Assembly (NCBI GenBank): GCA_900754275.1
Contig: CAAECF010000080.1
Span: 1 to 20,439, forward strand
Direction: 5' to 3'
Length of the DNA: 20,439 nt
DNA from: an uncultured Collinsella sp.
GTDB taxonomy: Bacteria > Actinomycetota > Coriobacteriia > Coriobacteriales > Coriobacteriaceae
Positions within the stretch are counted from its first letter, which is position 1. The number at the start of each line of letters is the position of its first letter. The notes beneath the pieces were generated by a model that searched no databases, was not told the DNA's origin, and was given only the letters and a program-made list of their open reading frames with translations. Below, in pieces: positions 1 to 6,719 of the stretch. Made by a program: the position numbers and the translations under genes.

Positions 1-36
1 CACCACAGGGACCCGTACCCGTTCTGGCTTGATTAA
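1..36 (+). CDS. 3' end of an upstream gene (partial, unidentified)
   Basis: The first frame reads HHRDPYPFWLD and then a TAA stop at 34-36. Nine of the eleven codons end in G or C, as in the real genes of this window, and the other two forward frames are poorer on that measure. Hairpins and a terminator follow, as expected after a gene. Only eleven residues are visible, so no family can be named and the call could be chance. Confidence 0.35.
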   Translation, partial: HHRDPYPFWLD

Positions 37-85
37 TGGATAGAAACGGATGTTCTATCGGGACACACATTTTGTCCTATAAGCC

Positions 86-103
86 AAAACGCGGAGCGTT
101 TTT
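86..103 (+). terminator. Short AT-tipped hairpin with T-run
   Basis: AAAACGC (86-92) and GCGTTTT (96-102) pair perfectly around a GGA loop, with one more T after. The A-run and T-run flank the stem, so it could act weakly in both directions. It lies about 50 bases after the probable stop of the upstream gene. The stem has only three G-C pairs, so efficiency is doubtful. Confidence 0.35.
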
Positions 104-140
104 AGCGAGCGGGCGAGCACGCCGGCAGGCGGGCGAAGCC

Positions 141-186
141 GGTGCGGATCCGCGCAGCGGATGCGCGGAATCCTATACGCCGCACC
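141..186 (+). other. Two-tier GC-rich hairpin, possibly part of a small RNA or UTR
   Basis: GGTGCGG (141-147) pairs with CCGCACC (180-186). Inside it TCCGCGCA (149-156) pairs with TGCGCGGA (162-169) around the loop GCGGA. A strong terminator follows at 198-226, and a TATAAG box lies upstream at 78-83 with no good -35. This could be a short structured transcript, the 3' UTR of the upstream gene, or GC-rich spacer. No known RNA family signature (tmRNA, SRP, RNase P) was recognised in 37-230. Confidence 0.3.
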
Positions 187-197
187 AATTGAACTTG

Positions 198-226
198 AAG
201 CCTCCGGCAACGGGGGCTTTTCTTTT
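198..226 (+). terminator. Strong intrinsic terminator
   Basis: AAGCCTCCG (198-206) pairs with CGGGGGCTT (211-219) through nine pairs including one T-G wobble, closed by a GCAA tetraloop. TTCTTTT follows at 220-226. It ends transcription from the upstream gene or from a short transcript in 90-197, and insulates the gene starting at 361. Confidence 0.8.
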
Positions 227-360
227 AGGCGGACGCCGCATGGGTTCGAGCCTCGGTCAAAGGGGACTATTTCTCATCGACTCGTGTAAGATTTCGAGTA
301 TGCGCCTCGGTGAGCCCGTGGCGCGCTCTTTCTTTAGACGACCGATTAGGGTGATATTTC

Positions 361-2802
361 GTGGCAGAGCGTCCGACATACAAGCTCAGGTTTCTTGATC
401 CCAAAAAGCGCTTTCCGGCCATGCCCGAGCAGCCTGCGGGACGCTCGTATGGCGTGGTTTGGAAGCTCTTTGGCGAGGACCCGCATGAATCATGCTATGT
501 CGTCGAATTCGTCGGCAAAAGCCATGTGTCGCTTTTGGGCTACGTGAGCGTTTCGGGTGAGGTCTATAAGGTGGACCGTCCCGTTAACGAAGTATCGCTG
601 CCCGACGATCCCGACATGCAGCTGATTCTTGACGAGTCCGATTCCAACATCGGTGAGATTGCAGTCAGGGGTACCGATGGGACGATGCGCTCCCGGGCGC
701 GAGTCATCGGCTCTCCCGAAGGCACCATGCGCGAACAATCCGATCGCGAGACGTGGAATTCGACGCGCAGCCTTCGCTACGGCGAGTTCATGGCCTCGAT
801 GTTCTTGCGTTACGTGATATTCGCCGATTCTGAAAACGCTGTCTCAGACACGGCAGGCGGCGACGGCCTCGACGAGGGTATGAAAAATGCCGTCGACAAA
901 ATCAAACTTGTAAAACTCCCCGAGCCGGTTGAGGTACTGCTGGGTTTTGATTCCACGCCGTTGCCCGATGCAATCGAAACGTTGCTCTACCGCATTGACC
1001 ATACGGATAATCCAAGTGGCATTGAGCGCTATGCCGCCGCCCTTATGAGCGAAATTGACTTGCCCCGCCTGCGCACCATCGCCGCCAAGTCCGAGATGAG
1101 CCTGGCTCGCATCGATCGCTCAAAGCTGTTCTATCTCAATTTTGATCGTAGTCTGCTAGACCAGGACGAGATTGACACGCTGCTCGCCATCGAGTGTCGT
1201 CTCAACCGCCTCTCCGGCATCTTTGAGCGCATCGGGGCTGGATTGGCCCCTGCGGCATCCTCGCCGAGCCTTGAGGGCTGCGCGCTCTTTGATGCGTGGC
1301 ATATCGCCAAGACGACCAACGATGTTCCCCGACTGCTCGATACGGCCTCGAGCGATAACCCGTGGGGCAAACCGGGTACGGTGGCTTGCCAGCCGGGCGG
1401 CGAGTGGGACGTGCGCACCCGTTTTGCGCGAATCGTTGAGGCGCTCAACGTGGTCACGCGGCTCGACTATACCTATCGGGCAAACGTTGCCGAGGGGATT
1501 ATGCTCGTTCGGTTTGGGCAGTCTGTCGTTGATGCCATGCCGCAACGCGAATACGACGCTCAAGATGACGCCTGGCGCGAGCTGGACGAGGACACGCGCG
1601 CGATCTGGGCCGCGGAGCACGATGCGCGCGTGGCACTCACGCTTGCGGCAGCGTGTTTTGCCGCGGGCACCTGCATCACGCGCTGCTACGTGCAGATTGC
1701 TGCTCCCGACGGTGAGCAGGGCGAGCGTGTTGTCGCAACGTATTTCTTTGAGCGCGCGGCCTATCTGGCCGATTGCGTGCCTGTCGCCAAGGATCTTGAG
1801 AGCATGGACATGGACGATATGCCGTGCAAGCGTGTGCTTGAGGCGTATGAGTCAACCGCTCCGGAGACGATTGAGCCTGCGGAGGTTCATGCTCGTCCGC
1901 GTGATGACCATCGCACGCTGCCGCCGGCGCTGCGCGATCTGCTGCTTGCCGATACGGCTGACGAGTTGGAGGTCATGGAAGAGGACGACGACCCATACGT
2001 GGCCCGTGTTGTTGAATTGCGCGAGCAGGCAAAAGTCGACCGTACAGGTGCTTTTGAAGGCTTTTCCCGTCTTGTCGAGGAGTTGGAGGCTAAGTGCGCT
2101 GTCGCCGAGCTTTTGGCGACAGGTCCGGTTCAAACGCAGTTTTGCGATAACCAGCTGGTACGCATGGTGCTACCGGTGTTGGAAGAAGACCGCTCTGTGC
2201 GAATCCTTCGTGCGCCCGATGCGCTGTACTTTGCCCAGCACGAGATCTGCAGCTTTTACGCCGAGCAAGAGGACTTTGAACGAGCGCTGCCCGAGGTGCG
2301 CCATCTTTACGATCTGGCGCGCTCGTCCATGCAATCGCACTTTGCGCTCATCAACGTGCTTGCGCGTCTGGAGCGCTTTGACGAGATTATCGAGGTGGCG
2401 CGCCACGGCCTACGTATTGCCAGCGATCGTTCTGCAATTGGCTACCTGTTCTATCGCTTGGCGTTTGCCTATTGGAATTGCGATCAGCTCGACCTGGCGC
2501 TGGCTTGTTACCGTCTGGTGCCGCGCGGCGAGGAGTCGGGCAGCAGCGCGCTGGAAGAAATGCAGGGCCTTATGAATGAGATGGGCGTCAGCGAGCCTCC
2601 GACGTTCGAGGAGGCGGTCGAGACCATCCGCAAGGCTGGACTCGAGCTGCCGCCAGTGTCCGCCGTGACGAATCAGCTGGCAGATGCCGCTGTGCAACTG
2701 GTCGACAACGGCTTCTTTTTCCTGGCACGCGGTTGCATCTTCCAAATGTGGCGCACCATGGGCAACGACGAGCTCGGCTCCCTTAACCGTTCGCTGGGGT
2801 AG
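361..2802 (+). CDS. Large cytoplasmic protein with TPR-like helical repeats, function unknown
   Basis: The gene starts at GTG (361) and encodes 813 residues with no signal peptide and no membrane segment, so the product should be cytoplasmic. The first roughly 150 residues hold a beta-rich segment (WKLFGEDPHESCYVVEFVGKS, residues about 32-52). The middle is helical, and residues about 610-740 carry helix pairs of the tetratricopeptide kind, for example a segment with FYAEQEDFERALPEVRHLYD followed by RLAFAYWNCDQLDLALACY. Such repeats usually serve as protein-binding scaffolds. An acidic patch (MEEDDDP) lies near residue 540. The ribosome site is weak, so the exact start is uncertain. It stands alone: a terminator precedes it and a tRNA unit follows. 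I recognise no catalytic motif and assign no function; a lineage-specific protein is the likeliest reading. Confidence 0.85.
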   Translation: MAERPTYKLRFLDPKKRFPAMPEQPAGRSYGVVWKLFGEDPHESCYVVEFVGKSHVSLLGYVSVSGEVYKVDRPVNEVSLPDDPDMQLILDESDSNIGEIAVRGTDGTMRSRARVIGSPEGTMREQSDRETWNSTRSLRYGEFMASMFLRYVIFADSENAVSDTAGGDGLDEGMKNAVDKIKLVKLPEPVEVLLGFDSTPLPDAIETLLYRIDHTDNPSGIERYAAALMSEIDLPRLRTIAAKSEMSLARIDRSKLFYLNFDRSLLDQDEIDTLLAIECRLNRLSGIFERIGAGLAPAASSPSLEGCALFDAWHIAKTTNDVPRLLDTASSDNPWGKPGTVACQPGGEWDVRTRFARIVEALNVVTRLDYTYRANVAEGIMLVRFGQSVVDAMPQREYDAQDDAWRELDEDTRAIWAAEHDARVALTLAAACFAAGTCITRCYVQIAAPDGEQGERVVATYFFERAAYLADCVPVAKDLESMDMDDMPCKRVLEAYESTAPETIEPAEVHARPRDDHRTLPPALRDLLLADTADELEVMEEDDDPYVARVVELREQAKVDRTGAFEGFSRLVEELEAKCAVAELLATGPVQTQFCDNQLVRMVLPVLEEDRSVRILRAPDALYFAQHEICSFYAEQEDFERALPEVRHLYDLARSSMQSHFALINVLARLERFDEIIEVARHGLRIASDRSAIGYLFYRLAFAYWNCDQLDLALACYRLVPRGEESGSSALEEMQGLMNEMGVSEPPTFEEAVETIRKAGLELPPVSAVTNQLADAAVQLVDNGFFFLARGCIFQMWRTMGNDELGSLNRSLG

Positions 2803-2811
2803 GCGAAGCTT

Positions 2812-2865
2812 CCAAGGAGGAAAGGATGCTAGGCAATTAGAAAATTTCCTCTTGCCCATCCTTGG
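2812..2865 (+). other. Strong ribosome site with four-codon ORF inside a hairpin
   Basis: AAGGAGG (2814-2820) is followed by AAAGG and ATG CTA GGC AAT TAG (2826-2840), a ribosome site serving only four codons. The site lies in nested inverted repeats: CCAAGGA (2812-2818) with TCCTTGG (2859-2865), and GAGGAAA (2817-2823) with TTTCCTC (2845-2851). It may be the relic of a lost gene start, or a hairpin that ends the transcript of the preceding gene. No T-run follows. Confidence 0.35.
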
Positions 2866-2880
2866 CTGTTTGGTTACTAT
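2852..2880 (+). promoter_or_regulatory. Candidate promoter of the tRNA-Ser gene
   Basis: TTGCCC (2852-2857) and TACTAT (2875-2880) are 17 bases apart, each matching four of six consensus positions. Transcription would start near 2887, about eight bases before the mature tRNA, which is typical for a single tRNA unit. Confidence 0.5.
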
Positions 2881-2894
2881 AGAACGGCTGTTAC

Positions 2895-2985
2895 GGAGAG
2901 CTGACCGAGAGGCCGAAGGTGCTCGCCTGCTAAGCGAGTATGCCCCAAAAGGGCATCTGGGGTTCGAATCCCCAGCTCTCCGCCA
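2895..2985 (+). tRNA. tRNA-Ser (anticodon GCU)
   Basis: This is a class II tRNA of 91 bases with an encoded CCA. The acceptor arms GGAGAGC (2895-2901) and GCTCTCC (2975-2981) pair perfectly, with discriminator G2982 and CCA at 2983-2985. The anticodon stem CTCGC/GCGAG encloses the loop CTGCTAA, with anticodon GCT at 2929-2931, which reads AGC and AGU codons. The long variable arm (TGCCCC AAAA GGGCA, about 2940-2955) is typical of tRNA-Ser. The T-arm is TGGGG-TTCGAAT-CCCCA (2958-2974). A promoter lies just upstream and a terminator just downstream, so it is a monocistronic unit. Confidence 0.97.
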
Positions 2986-2999
2986 GTACGAATTTGAAG

Positions 3000-3025
3000 A
3001 AGGGTCCCATTTGGGGCCCTTTTTT
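3000..3025 (+). terminator. Terminator of the tRNA-Ser unit
   Basis: AAGGGTCCC (3000-3008) pairs with GGGGCCCTT (about 3013-3021) around an ATTT loop, with one T-G wobble. A run of T follows to 3025. It lies 15 bases after the CCA end. Confidence 0.85.
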
Positions 3026-3027
3026 GT

Positions 3028-3057
3028 GCGGAGAAAGGAGGCTGGGGATTCGAACCC
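3028..3057 (-). repeat. Inverted copy of the tRNA-Ser T-arm (tRNA remnant)
   Basis: Read on the minus strand, 3057-3041 is GGGTTCGAATCCCCAGC, identical over 17 bases to 2960-2976 of the tRNA-Ser gene. Six bases later the minus strand also has TCTCCGC (3034-3028), as at the tRNA 3' end. The rest of a tRNA is missing. It may be the relic of a second tRNA gene or of an integration or rearrangement at the tRNA end. It could also pair with the tRNA transcript if transcription reads through. Confidence 0.6.
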
Positions 3058-3059
3058 TC

Positions 3060-3093
3060 AAAAAAAGGAGGCATCCTTTCGGACACCTCCTTT
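3060..3093 (-). terminator. Terminator of the D,D-carboxypeptidase gene
   Basis: On the minus strand AAAGGAGG (3093-3086) pairs with CCTCCTTT (3071-3064), with a further inner TCC/GGA stem (TCC tttc GGA on the plus strand, 3074-3083). A run of T follows (plus-strand A at 3060-3066). It lies about 25 bases beyond the stop at 3118. Confidence 0.8.
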
Positions 3094-3117
3094 CAGCGAG
3101 TGTATTGTTCTTTGACC

Positions 3118-4458
3118 TTACACCTCGGGTGCCTTGGCTACGGTCTCGCTCTCGGCTGTGAGCGGGCGGTTGTCGATGCGGCGGCCCAGGCGGTCGAGCT
3201 TCACAAGGAGCCACTCAATGGGATTCGGCCCCGAGCCTTCCTCGTCGGCAACCAAATCCACGACGGCAATCTTGGTGCCGTCCTGCTTGAGCGTAACGCT
3301 GCCCACCTTGTCGCCCACATGCACCGTGCCCGAAAGATCGTCGTAGCTAACCTTTTCGGTCACCTCGCCGGCAAGGGAAAACACGGTCGCTTGCGCCGTG
3401 GGGTCGGCGAGCGTGGCGTCGATCGTCTTGTCCGTCCAATCTGTCTGGCTAATGCGTGCCATAAGCGGGTTGCCGTTGGCGGTCTTTTCCTGCGTGTTGG
3501 CGATCGCGACCGTGACCTTGTGGCCGTAGTACCAATTGGCAAGGGTTGCGGTATCGGTAAAGCGCTGGTCGGTGGTGGTGGAGTTCAAAACGACGGTGTA
3601 GATCTCGTCGCCGTCGCGGTTGTAGGCGCTCGTAAAGCAATAGCCCGCGTCGTCGGTGGTGCCGGTCTTGCCGCCGATGTTGCCATCTTGGCCCAGCAAA
3701 TAGTTATGCGTGTCCATGGAATGCGAATGGTCGGTGCCGTCGGCGCCCGTGACCTCGATCCAGGAATCCTCGCTCGCTACGACCTCGCGGATCGTGTCGT
3801 TTTTCATGGCCTCCTGCATCATCAGCGCCACGTCATGTGCGGTTGAGTGCATATCGCCAGCCCACTCATCAAAGTCCAGACCATGCGGGTTTTCAAAAAG
3901 CGTACCGGTACAGCCGAGCTTCTTAGCGCGCTCGTTCATGGCCTTCACAAAGGTGGCCTCGGCGTCTTTGGTCTTAGGGTCGATCTTCTTGCCCACATAT
4001 TCGGCGAGCACGATGGCGGCGTCGTTGCCCGAGGGAATCATCAGGCCGCGCAGCGCCTGCTCCACGGTAAGCTTGTCGCCTTCGAGCAAGCCGGCGGTCG
4101 AATTGCCCACGGTGGCTGCAGCGTTGCTCACCGTGACCTTCTCGTCCATCTTGCAATTCTCGACGGTTAGGATTGCGGTCATGACCTTGGTGATCGAGGC
4201 AATTTTGACCTGCTCATCGGCGCCGCGCCCATAGTAGACGGTGCCGTCTTTGCCCATGACGAGGGCATTGGTCGCATCGATATCGGGCAGGTTTTCGGCC
4301 GTGATGCCGCGCGCATCGGCGGTTTTGCCGCAAACATTGTCGGTCGTAAGCACTTGGGCGCCGGCGACGGTGGGCACGCCAGCGGCAAGGGCGATAGCGC
4401 AGACAAAGCCGGCGGCAAGCTGGGCTGAGCGCTTTGCAAAAGAGGTGAGGGACTTCAC
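3118..4458 (-). CDS. dacA: D-alanyl-D-alanine carboxypeptidase, PBP5/DacA family (peptidase S11)
   Basis: The enzyme removes the terminal D-Ala from peptidoglycan pentapeptides outside the membrane and so limits cross-linking. All three active-site motifs are present: SITK (Ser88, Lys91), SGN (143-145) and KTG (264-266), numbered from the start chosen here. I chose GTG at 4458 because it gives a standard signal peptide: basic start, hydrophobic core LAAGFVCAIALAAGV, and a likely cut after AGA near residue 34. The frame stays open to TTG 4569 and has an ATG at 4527, but neither has a ribosome site and both give an over-long leader; the start remains uncertain. The C-terminal part resembles the beta-rich PBP5 tail and ends in a possible amphipathic anchor (NPIEWLLVKLDRLGRR). 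It is divergent from a VanR/VanS-like pair, which may sense wall state. Confidence 0.92.
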   Translation of the reverse strand: MKSLTSFAKRSAQLAAGFVCAIALAAGVPTVAGAQVLTTDNVCGKTADARGITAENLPDIDATNALVMGKDGTVYYGRGADEQVKIASITKVMTAILTVENCKMDEKVTVSNAAATVGNSTAGLLEGDKLTVEQALRGLMIPSGNDAAIVLAEYVGKKIDPKTKDAEATFVKAMNERAKKLGCTGTLFENPHGLDFDEWAGDMHSTAHDVALMMQEAMKNDTIREVVASEDSWIEVTGADGTDHSHSMDTHNYLLGQDGNIGGKTGTTDDAGYCFTSAYNRDGDEIYTVVLNSTTTDQRFTDTATLANWYYGHKVTVAIANTQEKTANGNPLMARISQTDWTDKTIDATLADPTAQATVFSLAGEVTEKVSYDDLSGTVHVGDKVGSVTLKQDGTKIAVVDLVADEEGSGPNPIEWLLVKLDRLGRRIDNRPLTAESETVAKAPEV

Positions 4459-4497
4459 GGATTTCGCTTTCGACGGGATGGTCTCTTCTGGAACAAG

Positions 4498-4503
4498 AGT
4501 ATA
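4498..4503 (-). promoter_or_regulatory. Candidate -10 box for the carboxypeptidase gene
   Basis: TATACT on the minus strand matches five of six -10 positions and lies 40 bases before the GTG start at 4458. No convincing -35 box is seen 17 bases upstream, so support is limited. It would fit the shorter start of the gene. Confidence 0.3.
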
Positions 4504-4629
4504 TCGTTTGCCGGCGTCGGCGATCATCGCGTGCGTGCGTGGCCCACATCCGCGCCCGAACGGGCACAAGGGTGCTTAAGGCCGACTTAATCACCCACGC
4601 TTGTTGTGTGTGACGGGCGCCCCCTCGGG

Positions 4630-4650
4630 CATAATGGAGCGCGAGAGGAG
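4630..4650 (+). promoter_or_regulatory. Candidate -10 box and ribosome site of the VanR-like operon
   Basis: CATAAT (4630-4635) is a good -10 hexamer, and GAGAGGAG (4643-4650) is a clear ribosome site five bases before ATG 4656. Transcription from this box would leave a leader of only about 14 bases. The -35 region is weak, which would fit control by an activator such as the regulator itself. Confidence 0.4.
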
Positions 4651-4655
4651 CACGC

Positions 4656-5351
4656 ATGAACGAGCGCATTTTGGTAGTTGATGACGAAAAGGCCATCGCC
4701 GACTTGGTTGGTATCTACCTTACAAAAGAGGGCTTTGATGTCCAGATTGCCTATAGCGGGGCCGATGCTGCCAAGGCAATCTTGGAGCAGGAGTTCGATC
4801 TGGCGCTGCTGGATGTCATGCTGCCCGATATCGATGGCTTTGAGCTGCTGCGTACGATCCGTTCCAGCCATACCTATCCCGTGATCATGCTGACGGCGCG
4901 CGATGCCCAGCAAGACAAGATCGAGGGCCTTTCGCTTGGCGCGGACGATTACGTGGTTAAGCCGTTTCGTCCTCTGGAGCTCATCGCGCGCGTGCACGCT
5001 CAGCTTCGCCGCTACACCAGCTACGGTAGCCGCGCACAGGCGGCCGAGTCGCCGACCCTCCAGCTCGACGGCTTGGAGATCAACCGCGATGCTCGTTCCG
5101 TGACAGTGGACGGTTCACCGGTTCGCCTCACGCCCACCGAGTATTCAATCTTGCTGTATCTGGTCGAGCATCGCGGCAGCGTGGTGGCCGTGGAGGACCT
5201 GTTCCGCGCGGTGTGGAACGAGGACTTTATGCCCGGCTCCAACAATACGGTGATGGTGCATATTCGCCACTTGCGTGAAAAGATCGGCGACGACGCACAA
5301 AAGCCACGCTTTATCAAAAACGTCTGGGGCGTCGGCTACATCATCGAATAA
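4656..5351 (+). CDS. VanR-like OmpR-family response regulator
   Basis: The 231-residue protein has a receiver domain (residues 1-120) with acidic Asp9/Asp10, phosphoacceptor Asp53 (LLDVMLPD), Thr80 and Lys102, then a winged-helix DNA-binding domain (about 130-231) ending NVWGVGYIIE. Segments such as TYPVIMLT, KPFRPLELIARVHAQLRRY and VMVHIRHLREKIGDD closely resemble what I recall of the VanR subfamily of glycopeptide-resistance regulators. It starts at ATG after GAGAGGAG. The kinase gene follows 26 bases later, so they form an operon. No vanH, vanA/B or vanX gene lies in the window, so the likely role is sensing wall or antibiotic stress rather than running a resistance cluster. The divergent carboxypeptidase gene is the obvious candidate target. 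Confidence 0.93.
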   Translation: MNERILVVDDEKAIADLVGIYLTKEGFDVQIAYSGADAAKAILEQEFDLALLDVMLPDIDGFELLRTIRSSHTYPVIMLTARDAQQDKIEGLSLGADDYVVKPFRPLELIARVHAQLRRYTSYGSRAQAAESPTLQLDGLEINRDARSVTVDGSPVRLTPTEYSILLYLVEHRGSVVAVEDLFRAVWNEDFMPGSNNTVMVHIRHLREKIGDDAQKPRFIKNVWGVGYIIE

Positions 5352-5377
5352 CGCTTTTCGCTTGTGAGGATCTTGAT

Positions 5378-6616
5378 ATGACAAAAGACGATAGGCAAGC
5401 GTTCGAGGTGCCCGATCGGCTCTTTGAATACGTGAGGTCGGTCGTCGACAACCGCGCGCTTGCAACGGTGCTGCTCTTTTTGCTGAGCCTGCTGCTGATT
5501 GGCATCGACAACATCGTCGGAATCTTGGCGGTGCTGCTTGTCGGCTTTTTGCTGATCGATCGATTTGAGATCGTGTGCCGCTGCGTGGTGATTGGCGGCG
5601 CCGCGTGGGCCATGACGTTGGCGATTGGCGCCATGGCGCTCGGCGGCATCGAAGGGCCGGTGCTGTTCGATGCCGGCTTTGTATTCAACATGCTTGGCTT
5701 TGTGCTGGCGCTTGCAGCGTGCGTGCTGTTCTTGTGTGGCCGCGCCCTGTACTACCAGGGCTACGAGCAGGGCGAGCAGCATGCCGATTGTGTGCTGGCC
5801 GCTCGTATTCAAGATCGCCTGATCGATCACCCCGACACCTGGGATAACATCGACGGCGACTTCTTGGAGGTCGAGGGCGCCCTTAACCGCGTGCGTGACC
5901 GTGAGCGCAAGGTGCAGCAAGCTCTGCGTGACGAGTCGCATCGCAAGGACGATTTGGTCACGTACTTGGCACATGACCTACGCACCCCGCTTGCCAGTGT
6001 GGTGGGCTATCTTTCGCTGCTGCAAGAGGCTCCCGAGCTGCCGGTTGAGCAACGTGCGCACTTTACGGGCGTGGCGCTCGACAAGGCGCACCGGCTCGAT
6101 ACGCTCATCGAAGAGTTCTTCGATATCACGCGTTTTGACTTCCACGATATCGTGCTCACGCGCGGCTATGTTGATCTGGGGTTGCTGCTGGCTCAGGTGA
6201 CTGACGAGTTCTATCCCATCCTCAACGAGCAGCATAAGGAAGTCCAAGTTGATATTCGCGAGGACCTGACGGTGCTCGTGGATGGCGACAAAATGGCTCG
6301 CGTGTTCAACAACATCATGAAAAACGCTATTGCCTATAGCTATGAGGGCTCGACCATCACGATCGAGGCCAGACGCCGGGACGGCGGTGGCGTGCGCGTG
6401 CGCTTTATCAATCAGGGCGATCCCATCCCTGCGGCTAAGCTCAAGGTGATCTTTGAGAAGTTCTATCGCCTGGATGCGGCGCGTGCGACCAATCGCGGCG
6501 GCGCTGGACTGGGGCTTGCCATCGCCAAGGAGATCGTATGCGCGCACGGCGGTACCGTTGCATGTGAATCGACGCCCGAACACACGATATTCACCATCGA
6601 GCTGCCCGCCGCATAG
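5378..6616 (+). CDS. VanS-like membrane sensor histidine kinase
   Basis: This is the partner of the VanR-like regulator upstream. The 412 residues begin with about four hydrophobic segments (roughly 28-45, 46-62, 70-90, 103-121) joined by short loops, so there is no large external sensor and the signal is probably read in or near the membrane. A linker leads to the HisKA domain with YLAHDLRTPL, phosphoacceptor His199. The ATPase domain has the N box NNIMKNAIAYS (about 310-320) and GGAGLGLAIAKE (about 373-385). The first G box is the divergent NQGDPIP, as I recall for VanS proteins. The ribosome site GAGGA (5366-5370) precedes ATG. Classic VanS proteins have two membrane passes; the multi-pass start here is a difference worth noting. 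Confidence 0.92.
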   Translation: MTKDDRQAFEVPDRLFEYVRSVVDNRALATVLLFLLSLLLIGIDNIVGILAVLLVGFLLIDRFEIVCRCVVIGGAAWAMTLAIGAMALGGIEGPVLFDAGFVFNMLGFVLALAACVLFLCGRALYYQGYEQGEQHADCVLAARIQDRLIDHPDTWDNIDGDFLEVEGALNRVRDRERKVQQALRDESHRKDDLVTYLAHDLRTPLASVVGYLSLLQEAPELPVEQRAHFTGVALDKAHRLDTLIEEFFDITRFDFHDIVLTRGYVDLGLLLAQVTDEFYPILNEQHKEVQVDIREDLTVLVDGDKMARVFNNIMKNAIAYSYEGSTITIEARRRDGGGVRVRFINQGDPIPAAKLKVIFEKFYRLDAARATNRGGAGLGLAIAKEIVCAHGGTVACESTPEHTIFTIELPAA

Positions 6617-6637
6617 CCAGCGTGCCCTTACAAACAC

Positions 6638-6704
6638 TTGACAATGCGCTCACGTGCATATGAGCCGCGATTCCTACTATCGATACTGCTGAATTGATAT
6701 CGAT
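6638..6704 (+). promoter_or_regulatory. Candidate pstB promoter region with inverted repeat
   Basis: A perfect TTGACA -35 box (6638-6643) is followed after 15 bases by TATGAG (6659-6664), a short spacing. Downstream ATCGATA (6679-6685) and TATCGAT (6698-6704) form a 7-base inverted repeat around 12 bases, ending just before the ribosome site. This could be an operator. I see no clear direct-repeat Pho box. Confidence 0.4.
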
Positions 6705-6719
6705 GTGGAGGTATGCGGT

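Noticed and set aside
141..186. A tRNA, because of the GGTGCGG/CCGCACC arms
   Set aside because: Only 32 bases lie between the arms, and there is no T-loop or anticodon arm.
36..398. Open frame of 120 codons on the plus strand before the TPR-like gene
   Set aside because: It runs through several hairpins and a strong terminator, has no ribosome site, low-complexity Arg/Gly/Ala composition, and overlaps the start of the real gene.
1172..2575. 467-codon open frame within the TPR-like gene
   Set aside because: It is a frame shadow in GC-rich coding DNA, with Arg/Ser/Cys/Trp-rich translation and no domain pattern.
2684..3115. 143-codon plus-strand frame across the tRNA-Ser gene
   Set aside because: It reads straight through the tRNA and its terminator, so it cannot be a normal gene.
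4656..6616. Glycopeptide resistance cluster
   Set aside because: Only the regulator pair is VanRS-like; vanH, vanA/B and vanX are absent, so resistance cannot be claimed.
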